Below are positions 43,370 to 53,108 of a DNA stretch of 64,000 nucleotides, in pieces. Every line of letters begins with the position of its first letter. Position 1 is the first letter of the stretch. The DNA lies in NCBI GenBank assembly GCA_014896375.1, contig JADBKN010000051.1:186001-250000 (forward strand), read 5' to 3'. The notes under the pieces were generated by a model, which was given only the letters and a program-made list of their open reading frames with translations, had not been told where the DNA came from and made no database searches. This DNA comes from Bacillota bacterium. Its GTDB lineage: Bacteria > Bacillota > Sulfobacillia > RBS10-35 > Bu92. The translations under genes and the position numbers were made by a program.

Positions 43370-44908
43370 TCAATGGAGAAAGTGGCGCCGCCCCGTGAAG
43401 CACATCGCGATCCCCGCCCGGCGGGCGGCGGCGATGCTTTCGGCGTCGCGCTGCGAGCCGCCCGGCTGCACGATGGCGGCGATCCCCGCCGCGGCCGCCG
43501 CCTCGACCACGTCCGGGAAGGGGAAGAACCCGTCCGAGGCCAGAACCGCGCCCCGCGCGGCCTCGCCAGCCCGCTCAAGCGCGTGCCGGGCGGCGTCGAT
43601 GCGGTTCGTCTGGCCGCCGTCGATCCCCAGGGTGCGCTCCGCGTTCGCCACGACGATCCCGTTCGAGCGCACGTGCTTGACGACTTTCCAGGCGAAGCGC
43701 AGCGCCGCTTCCAGTTCCGGCGTGACAGAGCCGGCGACGACGGTCCACGCCGGGCCGTCCTCGCCCGGCATGTCGCTCGTCTGCATGAGGGCGCCGCCGT
43801 CGATGCAACGCACCGTCCACCGCGGCGCGGCGAGCGGCGTCGTGTCGACCTCAAGGAGGCGCAGGTTCTTCTTGCGCTCAAGGACGGCCCGCGCCTCGTC
43901 CGTGAAGGCGGGCGCGAGCACAACCTCCAGGAACACGCCGGAGAGCTCACGGGCGGCCGCTTCGTCCACGGGCCGGTTGACGGCCACGATGCCGCCGAAG
44001 ATCGAGACGGGATCCGCCTCGCGCGCGCGGCGCACGGCCGTCGCCAAGTCGGGTCCCACGCCGACGCCGCAGGGGGTGGCGTGCTTCACGGCGGCCGCCG
44101 CCGGTTCGTCGAACTCCCGCACGGTGTCCAGCGCGGCCTGCGCGTCGTTGAGGTTGTTGTAGGAGAGGGGCTTGCCCTGGAGCTGGGAGGCGCGGGCGAG
44201 CCCGCCGGGCGCGAGCGGGTCGGCGTACACGGCCGCGCTCTGGTGCGGGTTCTCGCCGTAGCGCAACGCCGCCACGCGCGTGAAGGCGAGCGGCAGCTCA
44301 AGGGGGAACGCTTCCATAGGCTCGTCCGTCCAGGAGGACAACACGCGTGCCACGACGGCGTCGTATGCGGCCACGTGGCGGAAGGCCGTGGCGGCGAGCG
44401 CCAGGCGGCGCGCGGCGGGGACGTCCCCGTGGAGGCGCAGGTCCTCGAGCACGGCGGCGTATTGCGATGGATCCACGAGCACCACGACGTGCTCGTGGTT
44501 CTTGGCCGCGGCGCGGACGAGGCTCGGCCCGCCGATGTCGATCTGTTCGACGACTTCCGCCCGCGGCCGCCCGGAGAGGGCCGCCTCCCGGAACGGGTAG
44601 AGGTTGACGACGACCATGTCGATCGGGCCGTACCCGCTGCGCCGCATCTCCTCGCGGTGCTGCGGCGAGTCCCGCCGGAAGAGGATGCCCGCGTGGATCG
44701 CCGGGTGCAGGGTCTTCACGCGCCCGTCGAGCATCTCCGGCAGGCCCGTCCATTCCTCCACGGAACGCACGGCCAGCCCGGCGTCACGCAGGAGCGCCCC
44801 CGTGCCGCCTGTCGAGAGAAGCTCCACCCCCAGCGCCGCCAGGCCGCGCGCCAGCTCGACGATGCCGCGCTTGTCGGACACGCTGAGGAGCGCCCGTCTC
44901 ACCGTCAT
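43370..44908 (-). CDS. purH: Bifunctional AICAR formyltransferase / IMP cyclohydrolase
   Basis: PurH carries out the last two steps to IMP and consumes 10-formyl-tetrahydrofolate. The 512-residue protein starts with the MGS-like cyclohydrolase domain (RRALLSVSDKRGIVELA, STGGTGALL, DGRVKTLHPAIHAGIL) and continues with the transformylase domain, including the KHATPCGVG motif with its Lys-His pair. ATG overlaps the purN stop by 4 bp with GAGGGG upstream. The formyl donor is expected from the folD/fchA genes at the operon head. Confidence 0.97.
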   Translation of the reverse strand: MTVRRALLSVSDKRGIVELARGLAALGVELLSTGGTGALLRDAGLAVRSVEEWTGLPEMLDGRVKTLHPAIHAGILFRRDSPQHREEMRRSGYGPIDMVVVNLYPFREAALSGRPRAEVVEQIDIGGPSLVRAAAKNHEHVVVLVDPSQYAAVLEDLRLHGDVPAARRLALAATAFRHVAAYDAVVARVLSSWTDEPMEAFPLELPLAFTRVAALRYGENPHQSAAVYADPLAPGGLARASQLQGKPLSYNNLNDAQAALDTVREFDEPAAAAVKHATPCGVGVGPDLATAVRRAREADPVSIFGGIVAVNRPVDEAAARELSGVFLEVVLAPAFTDEARAVLERKKNLRLLEVDTTPLAAPRWTVRCIDGGALMQTSDMPGEDGPAWTVVAGSVTPELEAALRFAWKVVKHVRSNGIVVANAERTLGIDGGQTNRIDAARHALERAGEAARGAVLASDGFFPFPDVVEAAAAAGIAAIVQPGGSQRDAESIAAARRAGIAMCFTGRRHFLH

Positions 44909-45534
44909 GTGCCCATCCCCTCCAGCTCATCCAGAATGACGACGCGCCGCCCCTCGACCCTCAGCCGCCCCGCGACGGCCCACTGCAGCGCCTGCAGCAG
45001 CGCCGGGTACTCCGCGGCCTTGATCCGTGCCGTGAGCGTCTCCACGGTGTCGTCCGGGCGCACGGGCACCACCGCCTGGTGGATGATGGGGCCGCTGTCC
45101 ATGCCTTCGTCGACGAAGTGGACGGTGCAGCCCGTGTAGCGCACGCCATGCGCCAGGGCCCTCGCCGGCGCGTCGAGGCCCGGAAAGGCCGGCAGGAGCG
45201 AGGGGTGGATGTTGAGGACGCGCCACGGGAGCGCCTGGACGAAGCTGCGCCCGAGGAGGCGCATGAAGCCGGCCAGGACGACGAAGTCCGCGCGGGCGTC
45301 GAGGACGGCGCGCAAGAGCCGCCGGTCATAGGCGGAACGCGACTCCCCGGCGCGCCGCGCCACGCACAGGGACGGGACGCCGGCCGCGCGCGCCCGGTCG
45401 AGGGCCGGCGCTTCCGGCCGGTCGGAGAGCACGAGGACGATCTCCGCCGCCAGGCGCCCATCCCGGCAGGCCTCGATCAGCGCCTGCGCGTGCGTTCCGG
45501 CGCCGGAGGCGAAGACGGCAAGGCGGGCCCTCAT
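44905..45534 (-). CDS. purN: Phosphoribosylglycinamide formyltransferase
   Basis: PurN formylates GAR with 10-formyl-tetrahydrofolate. The 209-residue enzyme has the catalytic Asn-His-Asp set: [12 protein letters not shown] and [11 protein letters not shown]. The phosphate-binding loop reads [11 protein letters not shown] where most PurNs have SGxGSN; Thr-His replaces Ser-Asn, a mild deviation. It overlaps both purM and purH by 4 bp, so translation is coupled through the operon. Confidence 0.95.
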   Translation of the reverse strand: MRARLAVFASGAGTHAQALIEACRDGRLAAEIVLVLSDRPEAPALDRARAAGVPSLCVARRAGESRSAYDRRLLRAVLDARADFVVLAGFMRLLGRSFVQALPWRVLNIHPSLLPAFPGLDAPARALAHGVRYTGCTVHFVDEGMDSGPIIHQAVVPVRPDDTVETLTARIKAAEYPALLQALQWAVAGRLRVEGRRVVILDELEGMGT

Positions 45535-46568
45535 GCCCCGAACACCACGCGCGCTTCACCGTGCCGGCGGGGGACGGTCTCCCCCACCACCCAGGCGGGC
45601 ACGCCCGCGGCCTGCATGTGGCGGACCACGCCGTCCGCCTCATGGGGCGGGACTACCATGAGCATCCCCAGGCCGAGGTTGAAGGTCCGGCGCATCTCGT
45701 CCTCCGGCACGCCCCCCGCCTCGCGGATCCATTGGAAGACGGGCGGCTCGCTCCAGGCGCGGCGGTCGAGCCGCAGGCCGAGGCCCTCCGGCAGCATGCG
45801 CGGCGGGTTGTCCACGAGCCCTCCGCCTGTGATGTGCGCGAGCCCCCTCACATCGAACCGCTCCATCGCGGCACGGACCGGCCGTACGTAGATGCGGGTC
45901 GGCTCCAGGAGCGTCTCCCCAAGCGGCAGGGACCAGCCCTCGGGCACGTCACTCCAGGCGAGGCCCGCCCTCGCCACGATCGCCCGCACCAGGGAGAAGC
46001 CGTTGCTGTGCAGGCCGGAGCTCGCCAGGCCCACGACGGCATCCCCCGGCCGCACGCGCCGCCCGTCCACCGGGTCCTTGCCGGGCGGCAGCCAGCCGAC
46101 AGCGAAGCCGGCGAGGTCGTACTCCCCGGGCGCATACAAGCCAGGCATCTCCGCCGTCTCGCCGCCCAGGAGCGCGCAGCCCGCCTGGCGGCAGCCTTCG
46201 ACCACGCCGGAGACGATCTCCGCCACCCGGTCCGGGTCCACGCGGCCCATGGCGAGGTAGTCGAGGAAGAAGAGCGGCTCCGCGCCGGTGCAGAGCACGT
46301 CGTTGACGTTCATGGCCACGAGATCGATGCCGATCGTGTCGTGGCGGTTCAGGTCGAAGGCGAGCTTGAGTTTCGTGCCCACGCCGTCCGTGGCGGACAC
46401 GAGCGTCCCGCCCTGCGGGAGGCGGAAGAGACCGGCGAAGCCGCCGATGTCGTCGACCACCTCCGGCCGCCGCACGGACCGCGCCATAACGCGGATGCGT
46501 TCCACCGCCCGCCGGCCGGCGGCGATGTCGACCCCCGCGTCCCGGTACCGGAGCGACCGCCGCTTCAT
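45531..46568 (-). CDS. purM: Phosphoribosylformylglycinamidine cyclo-ligase
   Basis: PurM closes the imidazole ring to give AIR using ATP. The 345-residue protein has the N-terminal [18 protein letters not shown], the ATP/phosphate-binding [13 protein letters not shown], and the later [11 protein letters not shown] and [13 protein letters not shown] stretches. The ATG at 46568 gives the canonical N terminus, has GGAGG 7 bases upstream and overlaps the purF stop (ATGA). Confidence 0.97.
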   Translation of the reverse strand: MKRRSLRYRDAGVDIAAGRRAVERIRVMARSVRRPEVVDDIGGFAGLFRLPQGGTLVSATDGVGTKLKLAFDLNRHDTIGIDLVAMNVNDVLCTGAEPLFFLDYLAMGRVDPDRVAEIVSGVVEGCRQAGCALLGGETAEMPGLYAPGEYDLAGFAVGWLPPGKDPVDGRRVRPGDAVVGLASSGLHSNGFSLVRAIVARAGLAWSDVPEGWSLPLGETLLEPTRIYVRPVRAAMERFDVRGLAHITGGGLVDNPPRMLPEGLGLRLDRRAWSEPPVFQWIREAGGVPEDEMRRTFNLGLGMLMVVPPHEADGVVRHMQAAGVPAWVVGETVPRRHGEARVVFGA

Positions 46569-47962
46569 GGCTGCGCCTCCAGCTCGAACTTGCCGGTGCC
46601 GCCCGCGACGGGGATCGGGTAGCGGCCGGTGAAGCACGCGTCGCACAGGCGCCCCGCGTGTCCGGTCGCCTCCGCCACCTCTTCCAGCGGGAGATACGCC
46701 AGGGAGTCCGCGCCCACGGCGCGCAGGACTTCCTCCACGCCGCCGCGGGCCACGAGCTCCTCGGCCACCGACGTGTCGATGCCGTAGAAGCAGGGATGGC
46801 GGTACGGCGGCGCGGTGACGCGCAGGTGCACCTCCGTGGCGCCGGCCTCCCGCAGCATGCGGACGAGCTGCATGGCCGTCGTCCCGCGGACGATGGAGTC
46901 GTCAACGAGCACCACGCGCCGGCCGGCCACGACGTCGCGCACCGGGTTGAGCTTCAGCCGCACCGCCTCCTCGCGCAGCGCCTGGCTGGGCTGGATGAAC
47001 GTCCGGCCCAGATACCGGTTCTTGATGAGCCCGAGCTCGAACGGCAGTCCGGACGCTTCCGCATAGCCGAGGGCGGCGGGAATGCTGGCTTCCGGCGCGC
47101 CGACGACCACATCCGCCTCCACGGGCGCCGCCTTGGCCAGGCGGCGTCCCAGCTCCTTGCGCACGGCGTACACGCTGCGCCCGTCGACGACGCTGTCCGG
47201 GCGCGCGAAGTAGATGTACTCGAAGAGGCAGAAGGCCTCCCGCGCCCCGCGCGCGCCGCCGCTCGTCACGCCGCCGGCGCCGATCTCAAGGACCTCCCCG
47301 GGCGCCACGTCCCGCACGGTTTGGGCGCCCACGGCATCGAAGGCGCAGCTCTCGGACGCGAGCACCGGCCGGCCCTCCAGGACGCCCAGCTGCAGGGGCC
47401 GGATGCCGTGGGGGTCGCGCGCGGCGAGGAGCGCGTGCGGGGTGAGGAGGAGGAGCGCGTAGGCGCCCTGCACCTCGGCGAGCGCCTCTTCCAGCGCCAC
47501 GCGCGCCGAAGGCGCCTTCGACCGCGCCATCAGGTGGGCGACGATCTCCGTGTCCGTCCCGGTCTGGAAGATGGCGCCCTGATCCTCCAGCCGCCGCCGG
47601 AGGCGGGCGGCGTTGACGATGTTGCCGTTGTGCGCGAGGGCCAAGGGGCCCGCCGGCAGGCGGAAGACGAGCGGCTGGGCGTTCTGCGGCTCGCTGCGGC
47701 CCGTGGTGCTGTAGCGGACGTGGCCGATGGCGCTCTCCCCCAGGAGTTCCTCCGGGTTCCACGAGCTGAACACGTGCGAGAGCAGCCCCATGCCCTTCAG
47801 GGTGCTCAGCCGCCCGTCCCGGAGCACCGTGATGCCGGCGCTCTCCTGCCCGCGATGCTGCAGGGCCGTCAGGCCGCGGTAGGTGACGGCGGCCGCGCCC
47901 GGCAGGCCCCAGATGCCGAAGACGCCGCACTTCTCCCGAGGTCCGTCCTCTAAAGGAGCCAT
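46565..47962 (-). CDS. purF: Amidophosphoribosyltransferase
   Basis: PurF commits PRPP and glutamine to purine synthesis. The 465-residue Ntn amidotransferase begins with an 11-residue propeptide before the nucleophile Cys12 ([10 protein letters not shown]). The PRPP loop [13 protein letters not shown] is clear. Cysteines in HPCFYGID and LCDACFTG match those that hold the [4Fe-4S] cluster in B. subtilis PurF, so this is probably an oxygen-labile Fe-S type. The second ATG (47962) has GGAGG 7 bases upstream. It overlaps purL by 13 bp. Confidence 0.97.
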   Translation of the reverse strand: MAPLEDGPREKCGVFGIWGLPGAAAVTYRGLTALQHRGQESAGITVLRDGRLSTLKGMGLLSHVFSSWNPEELLGESAIGHVRYSTTGRSEPQNAQPLVFRLPAGPLALAHNGNIVNAARLRRRLEDQGAIFQTGTDTEIVAHLMARSKAPSARVALEEALAEVQGAYALLLLTPHALLAARDPHGIRPLQLGVLEGRPVLASESCAFDAVGAQTVRDVAPGEVLEIGAGGVTSGGARGAREAFCLFEYIYFARPDSVVDGRSVYAVRKELGRRLAKAAPVEADVVVGAPEASIPAALGYAEASGLPFELGLIKNRYLGRTFIQPSQALREEAVRLKLNPVRDVVAGRRVVLVDDSIVRGTTAMQLVRMLREAGATEVHLRVTAPPYRHPCFYGIDTSVAEELVARGGVEEVLRAVGADSLAYLPLEEVAEATGHAGRLCDACFTGRYPIPVAGGTGKFELEAQP

Positions 47963-50214
47963 GCCCATCCCTCCTTCCACGCGCGCGCCGCGCGCTCCGC
48001 CGCGACGTCCACCCATGCGTCCCTGCCGCTCTTCACGATCACGCGCCCGTCCTCTGTGAGCCGGCCGACCTCCCGGCACGGAACGGCGCGCTCTTCCGCG
48101 CGGCGCATGAGCGCCCGCTCCGCCTCCGGCCCGGCCGGCACGACGAGCACGCGCGCGCCGCCCTCCCCGTAGGCCGCCGTCCACGCATCCCCCGCTTCGG
48201 GCAACTGGAGGCGCAAGCCCCAGGGAATCTCAGGGGAGAGGGCCATCTCTGCCGCCGCGACGAGGAGGCCGCCGTCGGACACGTCATGGGCGGCGCGGAT
48301 CCAGCCGTGGCCGGCGGCCTCGCGCACGAGCGCCTGGACGGCGGCCTCAAGCGAGAGGTCGAGGGGCGGGCACTGGCCATGCACCCGCCCCTCGCGCCAC
48401 ATCTGCCAAAGAGACCCCTCCTGGGAAACAGCTCCTCCCCCCAGCAGCCACAACGCGCCCGGGCATCGGGGGGAGGACGGCACGAGCCGCTCGATGTCCT
48501 CGATCAGCCCCACCATGCCGACCACCGGGGTGGGCGGGATCTGGCGGCCGTCCGTCTCGTTGTAGAAACTGACGTTGCCGCCCGTCACGGGGATGCCCAG
48601 GGCCAGGCAGGCGTCCCGAATGCCTTCGAGCGCCCGGCGGAACTGCCACATGACGTGCGGATCCTCGGGGTTGCCGAAGTTCAGGCAGTCCGTGAGCCCG
48701 ATGGGCTCGGCGCCCACGCACGAGACGTTGCGCGCGGCCTCCGCCACGGCGATGGCGCCCGCGTAATACGGATCCAGCCCGCCCCAACGCCCGGCCCCGT
48801 CCGTCGCGAGCGCGAGGCCCTTGCGCGTCCCCCGCACGCGGATCACGGCCGCATCATGGCCAGGCCGAAGGACGGTGTTCGTCTGCACCTCGTGGTCATA
48901 GCGGCGGTACACCGGCGCCCGGCTCGCCACGTGCACGGAGGACAGGAAATCGAGGAAGGCCTCGGAAGGGTCCGCCGGGCGCGGCGCGCCGCCGTGCGAA
49001 GGCGCCGCCGCGCCGCCGCGCGAAGGCCCCGCCGCGACCCCGCGCCCGGGCTCCGGCGTGACCGGTGCCGGCGCGCGCCACGGGCGCTCATACGCCGGCG
49101 CGGCCTCCGTCAGGTCGCGCACCGGCACGGCCGCCACCTCGCGGCCGCGCCAGCGCACGCGCAGGTAGCCGTCGCCGGTCACGCGGCCCACGGCGGCCGC
49201 CTCCAGCCCCCACCTCCGGCAGGCGGCCTCCACGCGCCCGGCGCCCTCCGGCGTGGCGATGATCAGCATGCGTTCCTGGGACTCGCTGAGCATGATCTCG
49301 TACGGGGTCATGCCGTCCTCCCGCAGCGGCACGCGATCGAGCTCCAGCACCACCCCGCGCCCGGCGCGGCCCGCCGCCTCCGCCGCCGCGGATGTGAGCC
49401 CGGCCGCGCCGAGGTCGGTGAGGCCGGCCACCCATCCCGCCTCGACCAGCTCCGCGCAGGCTTCGATGAGCCGCTTCCCGATGAAGGGGTCCCCGACCTG
49501 AACCGCCGGGCGCTTGTCCTCGCCCCCCTCCGAGAGCCCGCGGGAAGCGAGCAGGCTCGCGCCGTGGATGCCGTCACGGCCGGTCCGCGCGCCGACGAGC
49601 ATGAGCACGTTCCCCTCGCCCTCGGCGCGCCCGCGGACGAGGCGCTCCAGGCGGACGAGCCCCACGCACATGACGTTGACGAGCGGCTGGCCGTCGTAGC
49701 CGCTGTGGAAGACCGTCTCGCCGCCCACGGTGGGGACGCCCAGACAGTTCCCGTACCCGCCGATGCCCTCCACGATGCCGCGCAGGAGGGCGCGGTCGCG
49801 CGGCGAGTCCGGAAGGCCGAAGGAGAGTGCGTCGAGCAGCGCCACGGGCCGCGCCCCCGTGGAGAGGATGTCGCGCACGATGCCCCCCACGCCGGTCGCG
49901 GCCCCCTGGTACGGCTCCACCGCCGAAGGGTGGTTGTGGCTTTCGATGCGCAGCGCCACCGCCCAGCCGCCGCCGATGTCGAGCACGCCCGCGTTCTCGC
50001 CCGGGCCGAGCCGCACGCGCTCGCCCGCGCTGGGAAGAATCTTCAAGAGCTTGCGGGAACTCTTGTAGCTGCAATGCTCCGACCACATCACGCCGAAGAG
50101 ACCCAGTTCCACATCGTTCGGCTCGCGCCCGAGCCGGCGCACGATCTCGCGGTACTCCTCCTCCGTGAGGCCCACGGACGTCCAGCGTGCCTCCGGCGAC
50201 GCGCTGAGGCTCAC
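47950..50214 (-). CDS. purL: Phosphoribosylformylglycinamidine synthase, PurL subunit
   Basis: The 754-residue small-type PurL is the ATP-binding synthase subunit that works with PurS and PurQ. Typical stretches are MWSEHCSYKSSRKLLK (catalytic His region), ESHNHPSAVEPYQGAATGVGG and the second-half RGTRKGLALATDGAGRW. An Ala/Pro/Gly-rich insertion (about residues 375-410) separates the two halves. The GTG overlaps the purQ stop. Gene order purS-purQ-purL is standard for Bacillota. Confidence 0.97.
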   Translation of the reverse strand: MSLSASPEARWTSVGLTEEEYREIVRRLGREPNDVELGLFGVMWSEHCSYKSSRKLLKILPSAGERVRLGPGENAGVLDIGGGWAVALRIESHNHPSAVEPYQGAATGVGGIVRDILSTGARPVALLDALSFGLPDSPRDRALLRGIVEGIGGYGNCLGVPTVGGETVFHSGYDGQPLVNVMCVGLVRLERLVRGRAEGEGNVLMLVGARTGRDGIHGASLLASRGLSEGGEDKRPAVQVGDPFIGKRLIEACAELVEAGWVAGLTDLGAAGLTSAAAEAAGRAGRGVVLELDRVPLREDGMTPYEIMLSESQERMLIIATPEGAGRVEAACRRWGLEAAAVGRVTGDGYLRVRWRGREVAAVPVRDLTEAAPAYERPWRAPAPVTPEPGRGVAAGPSRGGAAAPSHGGAPRPADPSEAFLDFLSSVHVASRAPVYRRYDHEVQTNTVLRPGHDAAVIRVRGTRKGLALATDGAGRWGGLDPYYAGAIAVAEAARNVSCVGAEPIGLTDCLNFGNPEDPHVMWQFRRALEGIRDACLALGIPVTGGNVSFYNETDGRQIPPTPVVGMVGLIEDIERLVPSSPRCPGALWLLGGGAVSQEGSLWQMWREGRVHGQCPPLDLSLEAAVQALVREAAGHGWIRAAHDVSDGGLLVAAAEMALSPEIPWGLRLQLPEAGDAWTAAYGEGGARVLVVPAGPEAERALMRRAEERAVPCREVGRLTEDGRVIVKSGRDAWVDVAAERAARAWKEGWAWLL

Positions 50215-50885
50215 GGCCGCGTCACCCCCGCGGCCGCGAGGCGCAGGGAACGGAAGACGCCGAGCCCCGCCTCTCCGCCCAGGACGGCTTCCACGCGCCG
50301 CTCGGGATGCGGCATCATGCCGACGACGTTGCCGGCGCGGTTGCAGACCCCCGCGACGGCGCCGCAGGAGCCGTTGAAGTTGTCCTCGTAGCGGAAGACG
50401 ATCTGGTCCTGTGCCTCGAGACGGTCGAGCTCCTCAGGCGGGACCACGTAGCGTCCCTCCCCGTGGGCCACCGGCAGGACGAGGCGCTCGCCGGGAGCCA
50501 GCGCCCTCGTCCAGGGCGTGCGCGCCGTCACCACCGTCAGCGCCACATCGTGGCAGTGAAAGGCGAGATCGCGGTTGCGCGTAAGAGCCCCGGGCAGCAG
50601 CCCGGCCTCGCAAAGGATCTGGAAGCCGTTGCAGATGCCGAGCACCGCCCCGCCCCGCGCGGCGAACCGCCGCACCCCCGCCATGACGGGCGCCGTCGCG
50701 GCCAGCGCCCCCGCGCGCAGGGCGTCGCCGTAGCTGAAGCCGCCCGGCAGGATGATCGCGTCCACGCCCTCCACTGCGCTCTCCCCGTGCCAGAGGGGCA
50801 CCGCCTCGTATCCGGCGATCTCCGCCGCGGCCAGGGCGTCACGATCGCAGTTGGATCCCGGGAAGATCACGACTCCGAGGCGCAT
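50211..50885 (-). CDS. purQ: Phosphoribosylformylglycinamidine synthase, PurQ glutaminase subunit
   Basis: PurQ supplies ammonia to PurL by hydrolysing glutamine. The 224-residue class I amidotransferase has the nucleophile Cys in LGICNGFQIL and the His-Glu pair in MMPHPERRVE, with the N-terminal VVIFPGSNCDRD. ATG start with GGGGAG upstream, 3 bp after purS. Confidence 0.97.
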   Translation of the reverse strand: MRLGVVIFPGSNCDRDALAAAEIAGYEAVPLWHGESAVEGVDAIILPGGFSYGDALRAGALAATAPVMAGVRRFAARGGAVLGICNGFQILCEAGLLPGALTRNRDLAFHCHDVALTVVTARTPWTRALAPGERLVLPVAHGEGRYVVPPEELDRLEAQDQIVFRYEDNFNGSCGAVAGVCNRAGNVVGMMPHPERRVEAVLGGEAGLGVFRSLRLAAAGVTRP

Positions 50886-50888
50886 CGC

Positions 50889-51149
50889 CTACCGCTCCCC
50901 TTCGGGCTCGATGTCGAACGCGTACCGTTCCAGCACCGGGTTGACGAGGAGGGACTCGCAGATGTCGCGCACACGCGCGCGCGCCTCACCCTCCTCCGCC
51001 GCTTCCAAGAGAAGCTGGATGCGCTTGCCCACGCGGACGTCGCTCACGTGGTCATGCCCCATGCGTCGGAGCGCCTCGCGCACCGCCTCACCCTGCGGGT
51101 CGAGGACGCCGGGCTTCAGCTCGACCGCGACGACCGCGCGCCACCTCAC
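50889..51149 (-). CDS. purS: Phosphoribosylformylglycinamidine synthase, PurS subunit
   Basis: The 86-residue PurS bridges PurL and PurQ. It has the usual AVVAVELKPGVLDPQGEAV start and VSDVRVGKRIQLLLE middle. Its GTG overlaps the purC stop by 4 bp. Size and position are normal. Confidence 0.95.
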   Translation of the reverse strand: MRWRAVVAVELKPGVLDPQGEAVREALRRMGHDHVSDVRVGKRIQLLLEAAEEGEARARVRDICESLLVNPVLERYAFDIEPEGER

Positions 51150-51868
51150 GCCGCGCCACCCACGGCTGCATCCACGCGCCGCAGGACCTCCGCGTACGCT
51201 TCCTCCACGCCGCCCATGTCGCGGCGGAAGCGGTCCTTGTCGAGCCTTGTGCCCGTGGCCGCATCCCAGAAGCGGCAGGTATCCGGAGAGATCTCGTCGC
51301 CCAGGCGGACCTCGCCCTTTGCATCCACCCCGAACTCGAGCTTGAAGTCGATCAGCCGCAGGCCGCAGCTCAAGAGCAGCGGGCGGAGGAGGTCGTTCGT
51401 CCGGCGCGCCAGTTCGATGGCGCGGTCGACGTCACCGTCGTCCGCCAGGCCCAGCGCCCGGATGTGGTCGCGGTTGATGAGGGGATCGCCGAGGGCGTCG
51501 TTCTTCAAGTAGATCTCGACCACGACGCGGCCGAGCTCTTGCCCCTCGGGCAGGCCGAGCCGCCGCGCGAGGCTGCCGGCCGCGGTGTTGCGCACGACGA
51601 ATTCCAAAGGCAGCATGCGCAAGCGCCGCACGCGCATCTCCCGCTCCCCCGCCGCCTCGACGTAGTGCGTCGGGATGCCGTGCGCTTCGAGATAGCGGAA
51701 GAGCGCGGCGGAGATGTCGCGGTTCATCCGTCCCTTGTCCGCGATGCGGCCGCGCTTCAGGCCGTTGTCGGCCGTCGCGTCGTCCTTGAACACCATGCGC
51801 ACGAAGCCGTCCTCGCGGTCCGCGAGGACCACCTTGGCCTTGCCCTCATACAGCTTCGCCGTCTCCAC
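51146..51868 (-). CDS. purC: Phosphoribosylaminoimidazole-succinocarboxamide synthase
   Basis: PurC joins aspartate to CAIR. The 240-residue enzyme starts KLYEGKAKVVL (ATP loop), continues with FKDDATA and RNRD-like regions, PLEFVVRNTAAGSLARR, and the C-terminal LIDFKLEFG and LGDEISPDTCRFWD. The GTG at 51868 has AAGGGAG upstream; the longer open frame runs into purE. It lies 46 bp after purE. Confidence 0.96.
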   Translation of the reverse strand: METAKLYEGKAKVVLADREDGFVRMVFKDDATADNGLKRGRIADKGRMNRDISAALFRYLEAHGIPTHYVEAAGEREMRVRRLRMLPLEFVVRNTAAGSLARRLGLPEGQELGRVVVEIYLKNDALGDPLINRDHIRALGLADDGDVDRAIELARRTNDLLRPLLLSCGLRLIDFKLEFGVDAKGEVRLGDEISPDTCRFWDAATGTRLDKDRFRRDMGGVEEAYAEVLRRVDAAVGGAA

Positions 51869-51914
51869 GCGACCCGCTCCCTTCGGGTGATCCTTCACGG
51901 GATGCTGCATGCGC

Positions 51915-52403
51915 CTAGCCCAGGCGAAGCCGGGCATCCTTCTCCAGCACCCTGGCGGCCTGGAGCTCGCGCGCCCGCGCGAGCCTCTCGGCCAGCTCCG
52001 CATCGGTCAGGGCCGCGATCTGCGCCGCCATGAGGCCGGCGTTGCGCCCGCCGCCGATGCCCACCGCCGCCACGGGCACCCCGCCGGGCATCTGCACCAT
52101 GGCGAGGAGGGCGTCGATACCCAACAGCGGCCCTGCGACCGGCAGCCCGATGACCGGCAGGGTGGTGTGCGCGGCGATCGCGCCCGGCAGCGCGGCGGCA
52201 CCGCCCGCCGCGGCGATGATCGCCACAAGCCCGCGCGCCCGCGCGCCGCGCGAGTACTCCGCCACCGCGTCCGGCGTGCGGTGGGCGGAGAGGATGCGCC
52301 GCTCGTAGCCGACGCCCAGCTCTTGCAGCACCGCTTCGGCGTCGGCGACGGCCGGCAGGTCGGAATCGCTACCCAGGACGATGCCCACTCGAATCGGCGT
52401 CAT
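51915..52403 (-). CDS. purE: N5-carboxyaminoimidazole ribonucleotide mutase
   Basis: The 162-residue PurE moves the carboxyl group onto AIR. Motifs are VLGSDSDLP, ILSAHRTPD and the C-terminal AGLMAAQI. The short class I form usually needs PurK, but neither purK nor purB is in this window. Its ATG lies 35 bp inside the end of the cyclodeaminase gene. Confidence 0.95.
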   Translation of the reverse strand: MTPIRVGIVLGSDSDLPAVADAEAVLQELGVGYERRILSAHRTPDAVAEYSRGARARGLVAIIAAAGGAAALPGAIAAHTTLPVIGLPVAGPLLGIDALLAMVQMPGGVPVAAVGIGGGRNAGLMAAQIAALTDAELAERLARARELQAARVLEKDARLRLG

Positions 52404-53094
52404 GGACGATCTCACCTCCCCCTCCGGCCGCGACCTCCTGCCCGGCCGCGCGCCGGCGGGCCGCCTGCACGACCTCCGCCAGCGCCGCCGCGGCCGCCTG
52501 CCGCGCCGCCGCCAGCCGGCCCAGCGCGGCCGCGCGCAGGCGCTCGTCCTCCAGCATGGCGGCGTTGACGGCCACGTTGGCCTCCGCGCCGGCCAGAGCC
52601 GCCCAGGCGAGGTGCGCCGCCACCTCGGCGTCGGCGACGACGTGGCGGTTGCCGTGAAGCGCCAGGGGAGCCAGCCGGCGCGCCAGCTCCACACACGTCT
52701 CCGCCAGTGCGAGCGGCACTTCGATCGCCTCCCTCAAGCCCGCCTGCAGGGCTTCCGCGCGGCGCGCGCGCTCCTCGGCGGTCTTCCGCGGCAACTGCCA
52801 GGCCCGCGCGACGCGTTCGAACGCGCGGGCGTCTGCCTCCGCGTGGGACAGGAAGCGGTCGACGAGCTCGCCCTCCGCGTCCGCCCCGCCCTCCGCCGCC
52901 CCGGCCGCCGCATGCGCCCCGCCCTCCGCATGCGCCCCGTCCGCCGCCGGCTCGGCGGAATAGTTCCGCACCATGCGCGCCAGGGCCGCCGCCAGCGCCC
53001 CGGCCACGCCCACGGCGGCCCCGCCGCCCGGCACCGGCTGGCGCGCGCCCAGCTCGGCCAAGAACTCTCGAAGCGTGCAGTCCGCCAGCGCCAC
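52369..53094 (-). CDS. fchA: Formiminotetrahydrofolate cyclodeaminase / methenyl-THF cyclohydrolase family protein
   Basis: A 241-residue helical protein of the FTCD-C family. The folate-binding signature TPVPGGG-like reads RQPVPGGGAAVGVAGALAAA near residue 22. Members either release ammonia from formimino-THF or, as Fch, interconvert methenyl- and 10-formyl-THF. An Ala/Gly-rich acidic insertion (about residues 50-75) is unusual. The GTG at 53094 is chosen (GGGGAGG, 6 bases away); a GTG at 53112 overlapping the folD stop is the alternative. No histidine-degradation genes are nearby, so the cyclohydrolase role in supplying purine formyl groups fits better. This assignment is inferred from context. 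Confidence 0.85.
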   Translation of the reverse strand: MALADCTLREFLAELGARQPVPGGGAAVGVAGALAAALARMVRNYSAEPAADGAHAEGGAHAAAGAAEGGADAEGELVDRFLSHAEADARAFERVARAWQLPRKTAEERARRAEALQAGLREAIEVPLALAETCVELARRLAPLALHGNRHVVADAEVAAHLAWAALAGAEANVAVNAAMLEDERLRAAALGRLAAARQAAAAALAEVVQAARRRAAGQEVAAGGGGEIVHDADSSGHRPG

Positions 53095-53108
53095 CCGCCG
53101 CCTCCCCC

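Noticed and set aside
42281-45139. A 952-residue plus-strand open frame opposite purD and purH
   Set aside because: It is antisense to strongly conserved genes, has no recognisable domain and arises from GC-rich third positions.
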